Shown here in pieces: positions 10,787 through 22,424 of a DNA stretch of 64,000 bases. The translations under genes and the position numbers were made by a program. The number at the start of each line of letters is the position of its first letter. Positions within the stretch are counted from its first letter, which is position 1. This DNA comes from Methylococcus capsulatus (GTDB lineage: Bacteria > Pseudomonadota > Gammaproteobacteria > Methylococcales > Methylococcaceae): contig NZ_CP104311.1 of NCBI RefSeq assembly GCF_036864975.1, positions 1,652,001 to 1,716,000 on the forward strand, read 5' to 3'. The notes under the pieces are model-generated. The model did not search any database and was not told where the DNA came from. It saw only the letters and a list, made by a program, of their open reading frames with translations.

Positions 10787-10863
10787 GCGCCTGTAGCTCA
10801 GTTGGATAGAGTACCTGGCTACGAACTAGGTGGTCGGGAGTTCGAATCTCTCCAGGCGCGCCA
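10787..10863 (+). tRNA. tRNA-Arg (anticodon ACG)
   Basis: The 77-base cloverleaf includes an encoded CCA end. The acceptor GCGCCTG pairs with CAGGCGC (10853-10859), with discriminator G10860. The anticodon loop CTACGAA sits in the stem CCTGG/CTAGG, and the T arm is GGGAG-TTCGAAT-CTCTC. The ACG anticodon is deaminated to ICG in bacteria and reads CGU, CGC and CGA. Confidence 0.97.
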
Positions 10864-10896
10864 TTTTGAAAAACGGTGGATTTTCGTGTTGATCAT

Positions 10897-10972
10897 TCCC
10901 CTGTAGCTCAGTCGGTAGAGCAGCTGGCTGTTAACCAGCGGGTCGGCGGTTCGAGCCCGTCCGGGGGAGCCA
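10897..10972 (+). tRNA. tRNA-Asn (anticodon GTT)
   Basis: The 76-base cloverleaf includes an encoded CCA end. The acceptor TCCCCTG pairs with CGGGGGA (10962-10968, one T-G pair), with discriminator G10969. The anticodon loop is CTGTTAA and the T arm GGCGG-TTCGAGC-CCGTC. It lies 33 bases after tRNA-Arg, so one transcript is likely. Confidence 0.97.
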
Positions 10973-10978
10973 AATTTC

Positions 10979-11017
10979 AAAAAAGGCTTGCAGCGATGTG
11001 AGCCTTTTTATTTTTTG
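10979..11017 (+). terminator. Intrinsic terminator after tRNA-Asn
   Basis: AAAAAGGCT (10980-10988) can pair with AGCCTTTTT (11001-11009) around a 12-base loop, followed by further T residues. It separates the tRNA unit from the rpsL promoter at 11035. Confidence 0.65.
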
Positions 11018-11034
11018 TTCGGGCGCGGGTGTGC

Positions 11035-11063
11035 TTGACATGGCGGCTGCCAGTAATTACTCT
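11035..11063 (+). promoter_or_regulatory. Candidate promoter of the str operon (rpsL)
   Basis: A perfect TTGACA at 11035-11040 is followed by a 17-base spacer and TACTCT (11058-11063), a weak -10 element. This leaves a leader of about 70 bases before the rpsL ATG at 11142. Confidence 0.6.
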
Positions 11064-11141
11064 GAGCGGCTTTAGTCTTTCCCCTATTGTATACGCGGTT
11101 CTGCGTGTGATGCGGGTTGGAATAGTTTTAGGAGTTCGGTA

Positions 11142-11516
11142 ATGACCACAATCAACCAACTGGTTAGAAAGCCGCGAGTAAGCAAAAAGGAAAAAAGCAA
11201 TGTCCCTGCGCTCGAAGGCTGTCCTCAGCGTCGCGGGGTATGTACCCGTGTTTACACCACGACCCCCAAGAAGCCGAACTCGGCACTGCGTAAAGTGGCG
11301 CGTGTTCGTTTGACGAACGGAGCGGAGGTGACCTCCTACATCGGCGGTGAGGGGCATAACCTGCAGGAGCACTCGGTGATCCTGATCCGCGGCGGTCGTG
11401 TGAAGGATTTGCCGGGTGTCCGCTATCACGTTGTGCGCGGCAGTCTGGATACGGCGGGCGTTCAGAAGCGTCGGCAGGCCCGTTCGAAGTATGGCGCGAA
11501 ACGGCCGAAGAGCTAA
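11142..11516 (+). CDS. rpsL: 30S ribosomal protein S12
   Basis: S12 lies at the decoding centre. The 124-residue sequence contains [15 protein letters not shown] and [13 protein letters not shown]. The lysines that mutate to streptomycin resistance in other bacteria (K42 and K87 in E. coli numbering) are wild type here. A Shine-Dalgarno-like TTTAGGAG precedes the ATG. It is the first gene of the str operon, which here follows two tRNA genes and not rpoBC. Confidence 0.98.
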   Translation: MTTINQLVRKPRVSKKEKSNVPALEGCPQRRGVCTRVYTTTPKKPNSALRKVARVRLTNGAEVTSYIGGEGHNLQEHSVILIRGGRVKDLPGVRYHVVRGSLDTAGVQKRRQARSKYGAKRPKS

Positions 11517-11534
11517 TTTGGGAGGGTAGGTGAT

Positions 11535-12005
11535 ATGTCCAGAAGAAGAAGGAGTGAGCGGCGCGAGGTGATCGCCGATCCGCGTTTCGGAAGTGAGACG
11601 CTCGCCCGGTTCGTGAACATGCTCATGGTGAGCGGCAAGAAATCAATCGCGGAAAAGATCGTCTACGGCGCGCTCGATCACATCGAGGCGAAGACATCGC
11701 AGGATTCGCTGGAGATTCTGAATAAGGCGCTCGAAAACGTCCAGCCTGTCGTCGAGGTGAAATCGCGTCGTGTCGGGGGGGCTACCTACCAAGTGCCGAT
11801 CGAGGTGCGTCCCGCCCGCCGAATGGCGCTGGGAATGCGCTGGCTGATCGATGCCGCCCGCAAGCGCGGCGAGAAAGGCATGGTGATGAAGCTGGCTGCG
11901 GAGGTTCTGGAGGCGAAGGAAAACCGTGGTTCGGCAGTGAAGAAGCGTGAAGATACTCATCGGATGGCCGAGGCTAATAAGGCTTTCTCTCATTACCGCT
12001 GGTAA
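11535..12005 (+). CDS. rpsG: 30S ribosomal protein S7
   Basis: S7 nucleates assembly of the 30S head by binding 16S rRNA. The 156-residue protein begins [10 protein letters not shown] and contains [18 protein letters not shown], both diagnostic. The ATG is preceded by GGGAGGGTAGG. In E. coli S7 is the translational repressor of the str operon; no matching site was examined here. Confidence 0.98.
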   Translation: MSRRRRSERREVIADPRFGSETLARFVNMLMVSGKKSIAEKIVYGALDHIEAKTSQDSLEILNKALENVQPVVEVKSRRVGGATYQVPIEVRPARRMALGMRWLIDAARKRGEKGMVMKLAAEVLEAKENRGSAVKKREDTHRMAEANKAFSHYRW

Positions 12006-12045
12006 TTCCAGTCAACCCGCTCTTTAGATAACAGGTTATTTGGCT

Positions 12046-14142
12046 GTGGCACGCACGACTCCTATCGAGCGCTACCGGAATATTGGAATCATGGCGCACA
12101 TCGACGCCGGAAAGACCACTACGACCGAACGCATCCTGTTTTACACGGGGGTGTCTCACAAGATCGGTGAGGTACACGACGGCGCTGCCACCATGGACTG
12201 GATGGAGCAGGAGCAGGAACGAGGCATCACCATCACGTCCGCAGCCACGACCTGTTTCTGGCGGGGCATGGACGGCTCCTTTCCCGAATACCGCATCAAT
12301 ATCATCGACACGCCTGGGCATGTCGATTTCACCATTGAAGTCGAGCGCTCGCTGCGGGTGCTCGACGGCGCCTGCGCCATCTTCTGCGCCGTAGGAGGCG
12401 TCGAGCCGCAATCCGAGACCGTGTGGCGGCAGGCTGATAAATACGGTGTTCCTCGGATTGCATTCGTCAACAAAATGGATCGCGCCGGCGCCGATTTCCT
12501 GCGTGTCGTCGAGCAGATCCGCAGCCGTCTGGGGGCCAATCCGGTGCCGGTCCAGTTGCCGATCGGGGCAGAGGACGAATTCAAAGGAGTCGTCGATTTG
12601 CTGCGCATGAAGGCGATCTGGTGGGATGACTCCACCCAGGGGACGCGCTTCGAGCTCGGTGACGTCCCTTCCCACATGGTTTCCGCCTGTGCTTCGTGGC
12701 GGGAGAAAATGGTCGAGGCAGCGGCGGAATCGTCCGAAGATCTCATGGAGAAGTATCTTGAGGAAGGTGAGCTGACCGTCGAGGACATCAAGCGCGGGCT
12801 GCGCGCACGGACACTGGCTAATGAGATCGTTCCTGTTTTGTGTGGGTCGGCGTTCAAGAACAAGGGCGTCCAGGCCATGCTGGACGCGGTAGTGGACTAT
12901 CTGCCCTCGCCGGTCGACACGCCGCCGGTCGTCGGGATTGGCGAAGGGGGGGTCGAAAGTAGTCGCGAGTCGTGCGATAATGCACCGTTTTCGGCGCTCG
13001 CTTTCAAGATCGCGACCGATCCCTACGTCGGAGTGCTGACTTTCATCCGTGTCTATTCCGGTGTGCTGTCTTCGGGCGATACGGTCTATAACCCTGTCAA
13101 GGATCGGCGGGAGCGGATCGGTCGGCTGGTCCAGATGCACGCGAACAACCGGGAAGAAATCAAGGAGGTTCGGGCCGGCGACATTGCGGCGGCGATCGGT
13201 CTCAAAGATGTCACGACCGGCGACACGCTGTGCGATCCGAAAGCAGTCATCACCCTGGAGCGAATGGAGTTCCCGGAACCGGTGATTTCGGTGGCCGTGG
13301 AGCCGAAAACCAAGGCGGACCAGGAAAAAATGGGTATCGCGCTGAACAAGCTGGCGCAAGAGGATCCCTCGTTCCGTGTCAGGACCGATGAGGAGTCCGG
13401 GCAGACGATCATTTCCGGCATGGGTGAGCTTCATCTGGAGATCATCGTCGATCGGATGAAGCGGGAGTTCGGGGTGGATGCCAATGTCGGCGCGCCGCAG
13501 GTGGCATACCGCGAGACCATCCGGAAGTCGGTGGAGCAGGAAGGCAAGTATGTGCGGCAGACCGGCGGGCGTGGGCAATATGGCCATGTCTGGCTGAGGA
13601 TCGAACCCCTGGAGCCGGGGGCTGGATACGAATTCGTGAATGGCATCGTCGGCGGTGTGGTTCCCAAGGAATATATTCCGGCGGTGGATAAGGGTATCCA
13701 GGAACAATTACAGAATGGCGTCCTAGCAGGATTTCCCGTCGTCGATGTGAGAGTGACCCTGTTCGATGGTTCCTATCACGACGTGGATTCGAGCGAGATG
13801 GCGTTCAAGATCGCCGGCTCGATGGCCTTCAAGGAAGGGGCGCGGAAGGCCTCGCCGGTGCTCCTGGAGCCGATCATGAAGGTCGAGGTCGTCACCCCGG
13901 AGGAGTACATGGGGGATGTGGTGGGCGACATCAACCGTCGCAGAGGCATCATCCAGGGCATGGATGATGCACCGGCGGGCAAGGTCATCCGCTGCGAAGT
14001 ACCACTGTCCGAAATGTTCGGGTATGCCACCGATCTGCGGTCGGCGACCCAGGGCCGGGCAACCTACAGCATGCATTTTGAGAAATATGTTGAAGCGCCG
14101 ACGCATGTGGCGGATGCCGTCATCAAGAAATCGGTGTCATAG
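12046..14142 (+). CDS. fusA: Elongation factor G
   Basis: EF-G is the GTPase that drives ribosomal translocation. G motifs visible are [28 protein letters not shown] and NKMDR, followed by domains II-V with the usual C-terminus. I chose GTG at 12046, giving [12 protein letters not shown] and 698 residues, because orthologues begin this way; a TTG at 12040 is in frame and would add two residues. It sits between rpsG and tuf as in the standard str operon. Confidence 0.97.
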   Translation: MARTTPIERYRNIGIMAHIDAGKTTTTERILFYTGVSHKIGEVHDGAATMDWMEQEQERGITITSAATTCFWRGMDGSFPEYRINIIDTPGHVDFTIEVERSLRVLDGACAIFCAVGGVEPQSETVWRQADKYGVPRIAFVNKMDRAGADFLRVVEQIRSRLGANPVPVQLPIGAEDEFKGVVDLLRMKAIWWDDSTQGTRFELGDVPSHMVSACASWREKMVEAAAESSEDLMEKYLEEGELTVEDIKRGLRARTLANEIVPVLCGSAFKNKGVQAMLDAVVDYLPSPVDTPPVVGIGEGGVESSRESCDNAPFSALAFKIATDPYVGVLTFIRVYSGVLSSGDTVYNPVKDRRERIGRLVQMHANNREEIKEVRAGDIAAAIGLKDVTTGDTLCDPKAVITLERMEFPEPVISVAVEPKTKADQEKMGIALNKLAQEDPSFRVRTDEESGQTIISGMGELHLEIIVDRMKREFGVDANVGAPQVAYRETIRKSVEQEGKYVRQTGGRGQYGHVWLRIEPLEPGAGYEFVNGIVGGVVPKEYIPAVDKGIQEQLQNGVLAGFPVVDVRVTLFDGSYHDVDSSEMAFKIAGSMAFKEGARKASPVLLEPIMKVEVVTPEEYMGDVVGDINRRRGIIQGMDDAPAGKVIRCEVPLSEMFGYATDLRSATQGRATYSMHFEKYVEAPTHVADAVIKKSVS

Positions 14143-14184
14143 TCGTTACGCGGGACAGAGCTGAGTTTTGAGAGGAAAAAGATA

Positions 14185-15375
<1,191 letters not shown>

Positions 15376-15379
15376 GCTC

Positions 15380-15691
15380 ATGGCTAAGCAGAGAATTCGT
15401 ATCCGTTTGAAGGCGTTCGATCATCGGCTCATCGACCAGTCGGCGTCGGAAATCGTCGAGACCGCAAAACGTACCGGCGCACAGGTGCTGGGTCCGATCC
15501 CGTTGCCGACGAAGAAGGAACGGTTCACGGTGCTGGTGTCTCCTCACGTGAACAAGGATGCCCGTGATCAATACGAGCTTCGCACCCACAAGCGCCTGAT
15601 GGACATCATCGAGCCCACGGACAAAACCGTGGATGCGTTGATGCGCCTGGATTTGGCCGCGGGTGTCGATGTTCAGATCAAGCTGAACTGA
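15380..15691 (+). CDS. rpsJ: 30S ribosomal protein S10
   Basis: The 103-residue product has the typical start [19 protein letters not shown] and the [17 protein letters not shown] segment. S10 binds the 30S head and, as NusE, takes part in antitermination. It begins the S10 gene group directly after tuf. Confidence 0.98.
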
Positions 15692-15728
15692 TTGAAAGGT
15701 ATTAGAGCAGACGACTCGGGGAAGAGAG

Positions 15729-16364
15729 ATGGCCATAGGTTTAGTCGGCCGCAAGTGCGGAATGACCCATATTTTTACGGATGCCGGCGCAGCCGTTCCG
15801 GTGACGGTGATCCATGTCGAGCCCAACCGGGTAGTTCAGGTTAAGACCCTGGAGTCAGACGGCTATCGCGCCATTCAGGTGACTACCGGCAGCAAGAAAC
15901 GCTCGCGTCTCACGAAAGCGGCCGCAGGCCATTACTCGAAGGCCGCCGTGGAAGCGGGGCGGGGGCTGTGGGAGTTCCGCCTGGAGGATTCCGATCAGGA
16001 TTACGCCGTCGGCACCGAACTCGGTGTCGATCTGTTCACCGAAGGCCAGTTCGTCGATGCCCGCTCGCGCAGCATCGGTAAGGGCTTTGCCGGTGTGGTG
16101 AAGCGGCATAACTTCCGGACGCAGGATGCGACTCATGGTAACTCGCTGTCCCACAGGGCGCCGGGCTCCATCGGTCAGAACCAGACGCCAGGCCGTGTGT
16201 TCAAGGGCAAGAGAATGGCCGGCCACATGGGAGACAAGAACGTCACGGTTCCCAATTTGCGGGTCGTGGGCGTCGATGCCGAGCGATCCCTGCTCCTCGT
16301 GAAGGGGGCGGTGCCCGGCGCCAAGGGTGCGGACGTGATCGTTCGCCCGGCTGCGAAGAAATAG
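15729..16364 (+). CDS. rplC: 50S ribosomal protein L3
   Basis: L3 is an early 50S assembly protein near the peptidyl-transferase centre. The 211-residue sequence starts [13 protein letters not shown] and includes [32 protein letters not shown] cut here in part (residues about 137-168), the extended loop. A GGGGAAGAGAG precedes the ATG. Confidence 0.98.
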   Translation: MAIGLVGRKCGMTHIFTDAGAAVPVTVIHVEPNRVVQVKTLESDGYRAIQVTTGSKKRSRLTKAAAGHYSKAAVEAGRGLWEFRLEDSDQDYAVGTELGVDLFTEGQFVDARSRSIGKGFAGVVKRHNFRTQDATHGNSLSHRAPGSIGQNQTPGRVFKGKRMAGHMGDKNVTVPNLRVVGVDAERSLLLVKGAVPGAKGADVIVRPAAKK

Positions 16365-16374
16365 GTAGTTGGTC

Positions 16375-16992
16375 ATGAGCCTCAGTATTCCAAAAATCGA
16401 AAACGGGACCGCCGGCGACCTGGAGGTTTCCGATAAGGTATTCGGGCAGGGATTCAATGAGTCCCTGGTGCATCAGCTCGTCGTCGGTTATCTCGCGGCA
16501 GCGCGTTCGGGGACGAAAGCACAAAAGAGCCGGTCGGACGTGTCAGGCGGCGGTAAGAAACCCTGGAAGCAGAAGGGGTCCGGTCACGCGCGGGCAGGGA
16601 CGACGCGTAGCCCGCTGTGGCGCACCGGTGGTGTGACGTTCGCGGCATCCAACCGGAACTACAGGCAGAAGTTGAACAAAAAGATGTACCGGGCGGCTGT
16701 CCGGTCCATATTTTCTGAGCTGCTGCGCCAGGGACGCCTCGTCGTTTCCGACACTATCGTTCCGACGTCCACCAAGACGCGAGAGCTCGCGGCGAAGCTG
16801 AAGAACTTCGGCGAAGGGTATACCGTCATTCTGGCCGAGCAGCTTGATCTGAATCTGGTTCTCTCGTCACGCAATCTGCCTAACGTCAGTGTCAATACTG
16901 CCGACACATTGAGCCCGGTCGACCTGGTGCATGCGGAGCGCGTCATCGCCACCAGCTCGGCGATTCGTAAGCTAGAGGTAAGGCTGTCATGA
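16375..16992 (+). CDS. rplD: 50S ribosomal protein L4
   Basis: L4 lines the nascent-peptide exit tunnel; its loop GGGKKPWKQKGSGHARAG-like segment is present at about residues 57-75. Starting at the ATG 16375 gives 205 residues; an in-frame TTG at 16369 would add two. In E. coli L4 represses the S10 operon through a leader, which is absent here. The end overlaps rplW by 4 bases. Confidence 0.97.
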   Translation: MSLSIPKIENGTAGDLEVSDKVFGQGFNESLVHQLVVGYLAAARSGTKAQKSRSDVSGGGKKPWKQKGSGHARAGTTRSPLWRTGGVTFAASNRNYRQKLNKKMYRAAVRSIFSELLRQGRLVVSDTIVPTSTKTRELAAKLKNFGEGYTVILAEQLDLNLVLSSRNLPNVSVNTADTLSPVDLVHAERVIATSSAIRKLEVRLS

Positions 16993-17282
16993 ATCAAATC
17001 GAGTTGATGCGTACCCTGCTCGCCCCCGTGGTCTCTGAAAAATCGACCGCCGGCGCGGAAAAAGACCGCCAATTCGTGTTCCGGGTCAAGCCGGCCGCGA
17101 GCAAGCTCCAGATCAAAAACGCAGTGGAGCTTATGTTCGGTGTGAAGGTCGAATCCGTGCGTGTGCTCAACGTCAAGGGCAAATCCAAGCGTTTCGGGCG
17201 GTTCATGGGTCAGCGTTCAGACTGGAAGAAAGCTTACGTGAAGCTGAAGCCGGGCTTTGATATTGAGCTGGCGGTAAATTAA
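16989..17282 (+). CDS. rplW: 50S ribosomal protein L23
   Basis: L23 sits at the tunnel exit and docks SRP and trigger factor. The 97-residue protein contains APVVSEKST and FMGQRSDWKKAYVKLKPG, typical of the family. Its ATG overlaps the rplD stop (ATGA). Confidence 0.97.
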   Translation: MNQIELMRTLLAPVVSEKSTAGAEKDRQFVFRVKPAASKLQIKNAVELMFGVKVESVRVLNVKGKSKRFGRFMGQRSDWKKAYVKLKPGFDIELAVN

Positions 17283-17317
17283 TTCGATATTCGATTGCTT
17301 GAGTTAAAGACAAGACC

Positions 17318-18145
17318 ATGGCTCTGATTAAACAAAAACCTACTTCCGCTGGCGCACGGTTTGTGACAAGGGTGCGCAGCGAGGAACTGTACAAGGGCGA
17401 ACCGTATGCGAAACTGCTCGAGAAGCAGACGCGTTCCTCGGGCCGCAATAATCAGGGCCGTGTGACAACTCGGCACAAAGGAGGCGGCCATAAGCAGTTC
17501 TATCGTATCGTGGATTTCAAGCGCGATAAGTTCGACGTGCCGGCGCGCGTGGAGCGTATCGAATACGATCCGAACCGCACTGCTTACATCGCGCTCGTGC
17601 TGTATCGTGACGGAGAACGGCGCTATATCATCGCCCCCGCAGGTTTGAGCGCCGGCAATGAAATCGTCAGCGGGGAATTCGCTCCGATCAAGGTCGGCAA
17701 CGCTCTGCCGCTGCGGAACATTCCCGTCGGCACCGTCGTGCATTGCGTCGAAGGCAAACCGGGAAAAGGTGCGCAATATGCACGCAGTGCCGGCACGTCG
17801 ATCCAGTTGGTCGCAAAGGATGGCGAATACGCCACCCTGCGCATGCGATCCGGTGAGATGCGCAAGGTGCTGGCCGATTGCAAAGCCACGATCGGCGAGG
17901 TCTCCAATACCGAACATAATTTGGTTTCGTTGGGGAAGGCGGGGGCCTCGCGCTGGCGAGGGGTTCGCCCGACGGTCCGGGGCGTTGCCATGAATCCCGT
18001 GGACCATCCCCATGGGGGCGGTGAAGGGCGGACTTCCGGAGGCCGGCACCCCGTTTCCCCCTGGGGTATTCCCACCAAGGGCTACAAGACCCGGAACAAC
18101 AAGCGAACCGATGGTCTGATCATCCGCAGACGCAAGACGCGATAA
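17318..18145 (+). CDS. rplB: 50S ribosomal protein L2
   Basis: L2 is required for subunit association and peptidyl transfer. The 275-residue protein has [18 protein letters not shown] and the C-terminal [15 protein letters not shown] motif with the conserved histidine (residues about 226-232). It follows rplW after 35 bases. Confidence 0.98.
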   Translation: MALIKQKPTSAGARFVTRVRSEELYKGEPYAKLLEKQTRSSGRNNQGRVTTRHKGGGHKQFYRIVDFKRDKFDVPARVERIEYDPNRTAYIALVLYRDGERRYIIAPAGLSAGNEIVSGEFAPIKVGNALPLRNIPVGTVVHCVEGKPGKGAQYARSAGTSIQLVAKDGEYATLRMRSGEMRKVLADCKATIGEVSNTEHNLVSLGKAGASRWRGVRPTVRGVAMNPVDHPHGGGEGRTSGGRHPVSPWGIPTKGYKTRNNKRTDGLIIRRRKTR

Positions 18146-18164
18146 CGAGTAAGAGGAATAGACC

Positions 18165-18437
18165 GTGCCACGTTCTATCAAGAAAGGTCCGTTTGTCGAC
18201 CATCATTTGATGAAGAAGATCGACGAGGCAAACGCGACCGGCGCCAAGAAGCCTATCAAGACATGGTCGCGCCGATCCATGGTGTTGCCCGAAATGATCG
18301 GAAAGACCATTGCCGTGCACAACGGGAAGCAGCACATTCCCGTTCTGATCAGCGATAACATGGTCGGCCACAAATTGGGGGAGTTCGCGCCGACGCGGAC
18401 TTACAAAGGGCATCAGGCCGACAAGAAGAGCAAGTGA
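18165..18437 (+). CDS. rpsS: 30S ribosomal protein S19
   Basis: The 90-residue product begins [15 protein letters not shown] and has [15 protein letters not shown], both diagnostic of S19, which contacts the A-site finger from the 30S head. The start codon is GTG, after AAGAGG. Confidence 0.98.
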   Translation: MPRSIKKGPFVDHHLMKKIDEANATGAKKPIKTWSRRSMVLPEMIGKTIAVHNGKQHIPVLISDNMVGHKLGEFAPTRTYKGHQADKKSK

Positions 18438-18449
18438 GGCGTGTAGTCG

Positions 18450-18782
18450 ATGGAAGCATTATCGAGACATAGAACGGCGCGCATTTCTCCTCAAAAGTGC
18501 CGGCTCGTCGCCGACCAGATTCGGGGACTCAACGTTGCGGCGGCATTGGATCTTTTGACGTTCAGCAACAAAAAGGCCGCAGGACTGGTGAAAAAAGTTC
18601 TGCAGGCAGCCATTGCCAACGCCGAACACAACGAAGGTGCCGATGTGGATGAGCTGCGCGTCAAGACCGTATTCGTCGACGAAGGCCCTGTTCTCAAGCG
18701 GATGAGCGCCCGGGCTAAAGGGCGTGCAAATCGGATACTCAAGCGCACCTCGCACATCACCGTGCTGGTGTCGGATAACTAG
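18450..18782 (+). CDS. rplV: 50S ribosomal protein L22
   Basis: L22 forms part of the exit-tunnel constriction. The 110-residue protein starts with [26 protein letters not shown] in part and ends with [11 protein letters not shown]. It starts 12 bases after rpsS. Confidence 0.97.
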   Translation: MEALSRHRTARISPQKCRLVADQIRGLNVAAALDLLTFSNKKAAGLVKKVLQAAIANAEHNEGADVDELRVKTVFVDEGPVLKRMSARAKGRANRILKRTSHITVLVSDN

Positions 18783-18804
18783 TATTAGTAAAGGCATTTC
18801 CGTC

Positions 18805-19476
18805 ATGGGGCAGAAAGTCAATCCTACTGGAATTCGTCTGGGGTATATCAAGGACTGGTCATCGCGCTGGTTCGCGGACAGTAAGTCATATCCCGTTTTT
18901 CTCAACAACGACCTCAAGGTTCGCCAGTTTCTGAAACAGAAACTGAAGCATGCATCGGTCAGCCGGATCCAGATCAATCGGTTGGCGAACAATGCCCAGA
19001 TCACGATCCACACGGCGAGACCGGGAATCGTCATCGGCAAACGCGGTGAGGACATCGACGCGCTGCGGCGCGATGTGTCTCGCTTCATGGGCGTTCCCGT
19101 GCAGGTCAGCGTCGAAGAGATCCGCAAGCCCGAGCTGGATGCGCAGCTCGTGGCGGAAGGCGTGGCTCAGCAGTTGGAGAAGCGCATCATGTTCCGGCGG
19201 GCCATGAAGCGGGCGGTGCAGAACACGCTGCGTGTGGGTGCCGAAGGTATCAAGATCAGTGTCGCCGGCAGGCTCAATGGTGCCGAGATCGCGCGGACGG
19301 AATGGTATCGCGAGGGTCGTGTGCCGCTTCACACCTTCCGCGCGGATATCGATTACGGTTTCGCTGAGGCTGTGACCACATATGGGGTCATCGGCGTAAA
19401 GGTGTGGATTTTCAAAGGTGAGGTTTTCGAGCCTGTGCATGCGGAGTCGAAGACTCGCAGTGCGGTCGAAGCTTGA
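18805..19476 (+). CDS. rpsC: 30S ribosomal protein S3
   Basis: S3 lines the mRNA entry channel. The true start is the ATG at 18805 ([13 protein letters not shown]), giving 223 residues; the frame is open further upstream into rplV but that part is not S3. The KH domain motif [14 protein letters not shown] is present at about residues 73-86. Confidence 0.98.
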   Translation: MGQKVNPTGIRLGYIKDWSSRWFADSKSYPVFLNNDLKVRQFLKQKLKHASVSRIQINRLANNAQITIHTARPGIVIGKRGEDIDALRRDVSRFMGVPVQVSVEEIRKPELDAQLVAEGVAQQLEKRIMFRRAMKRAVQNTLRVGAEGIKISVAGRLNGAEIARTEWYREGRVPLHTFRADIDYGFAEAVTTYGVIGVKVWIFKGEVFEPVHAESKTRSAVEA

Positions 19477-19488
19477 TGAGGTCGTGCC

Positions 19489-19902
19489 ATGTTGCAGCCA
19501 AAAAGAACCAAGTACAGAAAACAGCATAAGGGGCGCAATACCGGCTTGGCCATCGCCGGCAGCAAGGTGTCCTTCGGTGAGTATGGCCTCAAGGCTACCA
19601 CTCGCGGTAGAATAACCGCCCGCCAAATCGAGGCAGCCCGTCGGACCATCTCCCGCCACGTGAAGCGCGGCGGAAAAATCTGGATTCGCGTATTTCCGGA
19701 CAAGCCCATCAGCAAGAAGCCGCTGGAGGTTCGCATGGGTAGCGGCAAGGGCAGCGTGGAGTACTGGGTTGCGGAAGTCAAGCCCGGCACCATGCTGTAC
19801 GAACTCGAAGGCGTCAGTGAAGATCTGGCCCGCGAGGCGTTCCGGTTGGCAGCGGCGAAGCTGCCGGTGCAGACCACTTTTTCCCTGCGCACGGTGATGT
19901 GA
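19489..19902 (+). CDS. rplP: 50S ribosomal protein L16
   Basis: L16 positions the tRNA acceptor in the A site. The 137-residue protein begins [17 protein letters not shown] and contains [13 protein letters not shown] and [13 protein letters not shown]. Its stop overlaps the rpmC start (TGATG-type). Confidence 0.98.
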   Translation: MLQPKRTKYRKQHKGRNTGLAIAGSKVSFGEYGLKATTRGRITARQIEAARRTISRHVKRGGKIWIRVFPDKPISKKPLEVRMGSGKGSVEYWVAEVKPGTMLYELEGVSEDLAREAFRLAAAKLPVQTTFSLRTVM

Positions 19903-20096
19903 TGAAGGCCAGCGAATTGAGAGCGAAACAAGTCGAAGAACTCAAGTCGACGTTGATGGATCTGCATCGGGAGGCGTTCAGCTTGAGGATGCAGCAGGCG
20001 ACCGGCCAGTTGAGCAAGTCCCATCAGATCAGGGCAGTGAGGCGCGATATCGCGCGAGTGAATATGGTTCTGGCAGAAAAAGGCGGAAAGGTATGA
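19902..20096 (+). CDS. rpmC: 50S ribosomal protein L29
   Basis: L29 lies beside L23 at the tunnel exit. Starting at ATG 19902 gives 64 residues ([14 protein letters not shown]); a GTG at 19899 is in frame but less likely. The two-helix pattern and [11 protein letters not shown] fit the family. It overlaps rplP by one base and rpsQ by 4. Confidence 0.96.
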   Translation: MKASELRAKQVEELKSTLMDLHREAFSLRMQQATGQLSKSHQIRAVRRDIARVNMVLAEKGGKV

Positions 20097-20353
20097 CGGC
20101 GAGCGAAGGTCGCGTGCGGAGCGTCACCGGGCGCGTGGTGTCGAACAAGATGGATCGGACCATCGTGGTCGCCATTGAGCGGCAGGTGTCCCATCCCTTG
20201 TATGGCAAGTATATCCGGCGCACCACGAAGGTGCTGGCGCACGATGAAAACAACGAGTGCGGTATCGGTGATCTGGTGACTCTCTATGCATCCCGGCCGA
20301 TCTCGAAGAAAAAAGCCTGGACTCTCGGCGCAGTCGTCGAGCGGGCGGTATGA
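20093..20353 (+). CDS. rpsQ: 30S ribosomal protein S17
   Basis: The 86-residue protein contains [20 protein letters not shown] and [12 protein letters not shown], typical of S17, an early 16S rRNA binder with an OB fold. Its ATG overlaps the rpmC stop (ATGA). Confidence 0.97.
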   Translation: MTASEGRVRSVTGRVVSNKMDRTIVVAIERQVSHPLYGKYIRRTTKVLAHDENNECGIGDLVTLYASRPISKKKAWTLGAVVERAV

Positions 20354-20397
20354 AGCTGTCCACCAGGGCCTTGAGCGAATATTTGGAGATTTGAACG

Positions 20398-20766
20398 ATG
20401 ATACAGATGCAGACCTGTCTGGATGTCGCGGACAACAGCGGCGCGCGGCAAGTCATGTGTATTAAGGTCCTTGGTGGGTCCAAGCGGCGGTACGCGAATG
20501 TCGGCGACGTCATCAAGGTTAGTGTAAAAGACGCGATTCCCCGAGGGCGCGTCAAGAAGGGTGAAGTCTATAACGCTGTGGTTGTTCGCACTCGCAAGGG
20601 CGTGCGGCGTGCCGACGGTTCTCTAATCCGCTTCGATAACAATGCCGCAGTGATTCTGAACAACCAGCATCAGCCCATCGGCACCCGAATTTTCGGGCCA
20701 GTCACGCGTGAGCTTCGCTCTGAGAAGTTCATGAAGATTATCTCCCTGGCGCCGGAAGTGCTTTGA
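20398..20766 (+). CDS. rplN: 50S ribosomal protein L14
   Basis: The 122-residue sequence begins [21 protein letters not shown] in part and has [14 protein letters not shown], typical of L14 at the subunit interface. It begins the spc gene group, 44 bases after rpsQ. In E. coli the spc promoter lies in this gap; I see no strong one here. Confidence 0.98.
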   Translation: MIQMQTCLDVADNSGARQVMCIKVLGGSKRRYANVGDVIKVSVKDAIPRGRVKKGEVYNAVVVRTRKGVRRADGSLIRFDNNAAVILNNQHQPIGTRIFGPVTRELRSEKFMKIISLAPEVL

Positions 20767-20785
20767 CGTAAGAAGGTGTTGCCCC

Positions 20786-21103
20786 ATGCGTAGGATCAAG
20801 AAAGGCGATCAGGTTATCGTCATCGCCGGAAAAGATAAAGGAAAGAAAGGCTTGGTGCTGTCGGTGCTGAGCGAGGACAAGTTGGTGGTCGAGGGTGTCA
20901 ATCTCGTCCGGAAACATCAGCGCCCGAACCCCATGAGAGGAGTGACCGGCGGCATCGTCGAAAAGGCCATGCCGATCCACAGTTCCAACGTGGCGCTGTT
21001 CAACGCCGCCACCAACAAGGGAGACCGCGTGGGTTTCCGGTTGCTGGCCGACGGCAGGAAGGTCCGTTTCTACCGGTCCACCAACGAACTGATTGACGCT
21101 TGA
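20786..21103 (+). CDS. rplX: 50S ribosomal protein L24
   Basis: L24 initiates 50S assembly. The 105-residue protein has the KOW motif ([16 protein letters not shown]) and the [11 protein letters not shown] segment. Confidence 0.97.
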   Translation: MRRIKKGDQVIVIAGKDKGKKGLVLSVLSEDKLVVEGVNLVRKHQRPNPMRGVTGGIVEKAMPIHSSNVALFNAATNKGDRVGFRLLADGRKVRFYRSTNELIDA

Positions 21104-21117
21104 GAAGCGGATGTGTC

Positions 21118-21657
21118 ATGCCTAGGTTAGAAGACCATTACAAAGAGAAAGTCGTACCGGAATTGATGGCGCGATTTGGATACAAATCCATCATGGAGGT
21201 TCCGCGCCTGGTGAAGATCACCCTCAACATGGGGGTGGGCGAGGCGGTCGCGGACAAGAAGATCCTGCAGAATGCGGTCGAGAACATGCAGGCGATCGGA
21301 GGTCAGAAGCCCATCGTCACGCATGCCCGGAAGTCGATTGCGGGTTTCAAGATCCGGGAGGGCATGCCCGTGGGCTGCAAAGTCACTCTGCGGCGCGCGC
21401 GGATGTATGAATTTCTGGACCGCCTCATCAGTGTTGCGATTCCTCGCATACGCGATTTCCGGGGGCTGAACCCGAAGGCCTTCGACGGTCGGGGCAACTA
21501 CTCCATGGGTGTGCGGGAGCAGATCATTTTCCCGGAAATCGATTATGACAAGATCGACGCCATCCGGGGTATGGATATCACCATCACATCGACAGCGAAA
21601 TCGGACGCCGAAGCCAAGGCATTGCTCGAGGCGTTCAAGTTTCCTTTCCGGACGTAA
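21118..21657 (+). CDS. rplE: 50S ribosomal protein L5
   Basis: L5 binds 5S rRNA and contacts P-site tRNA. The start at ATG 21118 gives [16 protein letters not shown] and 179 residues, equal to E. coli L5; the frame is open a little further upstream. [15 protein letters not shown] and [17 protein letters not shown] are present. Confidence 0.98.
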   Translation: MPRLEDHYKEKVVPELMARFGYKSIMEVPRLVKITLNMGVGEAVADKKILQNAVENMQAIGGQKPIVTHARKSIAGFKIREGMPVGCKVTLRRARMYEFLDRLISVAIPRIRDFRGLNPKAFDGRGNYSMGVREQIIFPEIDYDKIDAIRGMDITITSTAKSDAEAKALLEAFKFPFRT

Positions 21658-21669
21658 CAAGGGGCAGTC

Positions 21670-21975
21670 GTGGCAAAAAAATCAATGATCGCGCGCGAAG
21701 TGAAGCGCCAAAAGCTGAACAGCCGTTACGAAAAAAAGAGGGCGGAGCTGAAGGCTCTCATTAAGGGCGTGGATACCCCCGATGAACAGAGGGAAGCGGC
21801 GATCGTCGCATTGCAGAAGTTGCCGCGCGACAGTGCCGCCATGCGACAACGCAACCGCTGCCAGCTGACCGGGCGGCCGCATGGCTTCTACCGTAAGTTC
21901 GGACTGGGGCGTAACAAATTGCGTGAATGTGTCATGCGCGGTGAAGTACCGGGTGTGGTCAAGGCGAGCTGGTAA
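21670..21975 (+). CDS. rpsN: 30S ribosomal protein S14 (zinc-free form)
   Basis: The 101-residue length and the C-terminus [21 protein letters not shown] identify the long S14 form that lacks the two CxxC pairs of the zinc form. It starts with GTG at 21670. S14 is a late 30S head protein. As a C-minus form it needs no zinc, which is relevant to the zinc island further down. Confidence 0.97.
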   Translation: MAKKSMIAREVKRQKLNSRYEKKRAELKALIKGVDTPDEQREAAIVALQKLPRDSAAMRQRNRCQLTGRPHGFYRKFGLGRNKLRECVMRGEVPGVVKASW

Positions 21976-22007
21976 GGCGAACCGCTAAAGTATCGGAGTT
22001 TATAGTT

Positions 22008-22403
22008 ATGAGTATGTCAGATCCTTTGAGCGATCTCCTTACGCGGATACGCAACGGTCAGGCCGCCGGTAAGGCAGAGGTCACCGTACCTGCGTCGAAG
22101 CTGAAGCGGGCCGTGTGCCAGGTATTGAAGGAAGAAGGCTATATTGCCGGTTATTCCGACACGTCGGAACAGGTCAAACACAACATCCGCATCGAGCTCA
22201 AGTATTACAACGGTGCGCCGGTCATCGATAAGATCCAGCGGTTCAGCAAACCGGGCTGCCGGCGCTATCGGGGTCGCGACGAACTGCCCAAAGTCATGGG
22301 GGGGTTCGGCATCGCGATAGTGTCGACATCCAAGGGCGTGATGTCCGACCGCAAAGCCAGATCGCTCGGTGAAGGCGGCGAAGTTCTCTGTGTCGTTGAA
22401 TGA
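22008..22403 (+). CDS. rpsH: 30S ribosomal protein S8
   Basis: S8 binds the central domain of 16S rRNA and represses the spc operon in E. coli. The 131-residue protein begins [18 protein letters not shown], like E. coli S8, which supports the ATG at 22008 over the one at 22014. The C-terminus [13 protein letters not shown] is diagnostic. Confidence 0.98.
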   Translation: MSMSDPLSDLLTRIRNGQAAGKAEVTVPASKLKRAVCQVLKEEGYIAGYSDTSEQVKHNIRIELKYYNGAPVIDKIQRFSKPGCRRYRGRDELPKVMGGFGIAIVSTSKGVMSDRKARSLGEGGEVLCVVE

Positions 22404-22424
22404 TGTTTCTACAGGTTGGCCGAT

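Noticed and set aside
11974-13707. 577-codon open frame antisense to fusA
   Set aside because: Its sequence is low in hydrophobic pattern and matches no family, while the opposite strand encodes EF-G. It is a shadow frame of a GC-rich gene.
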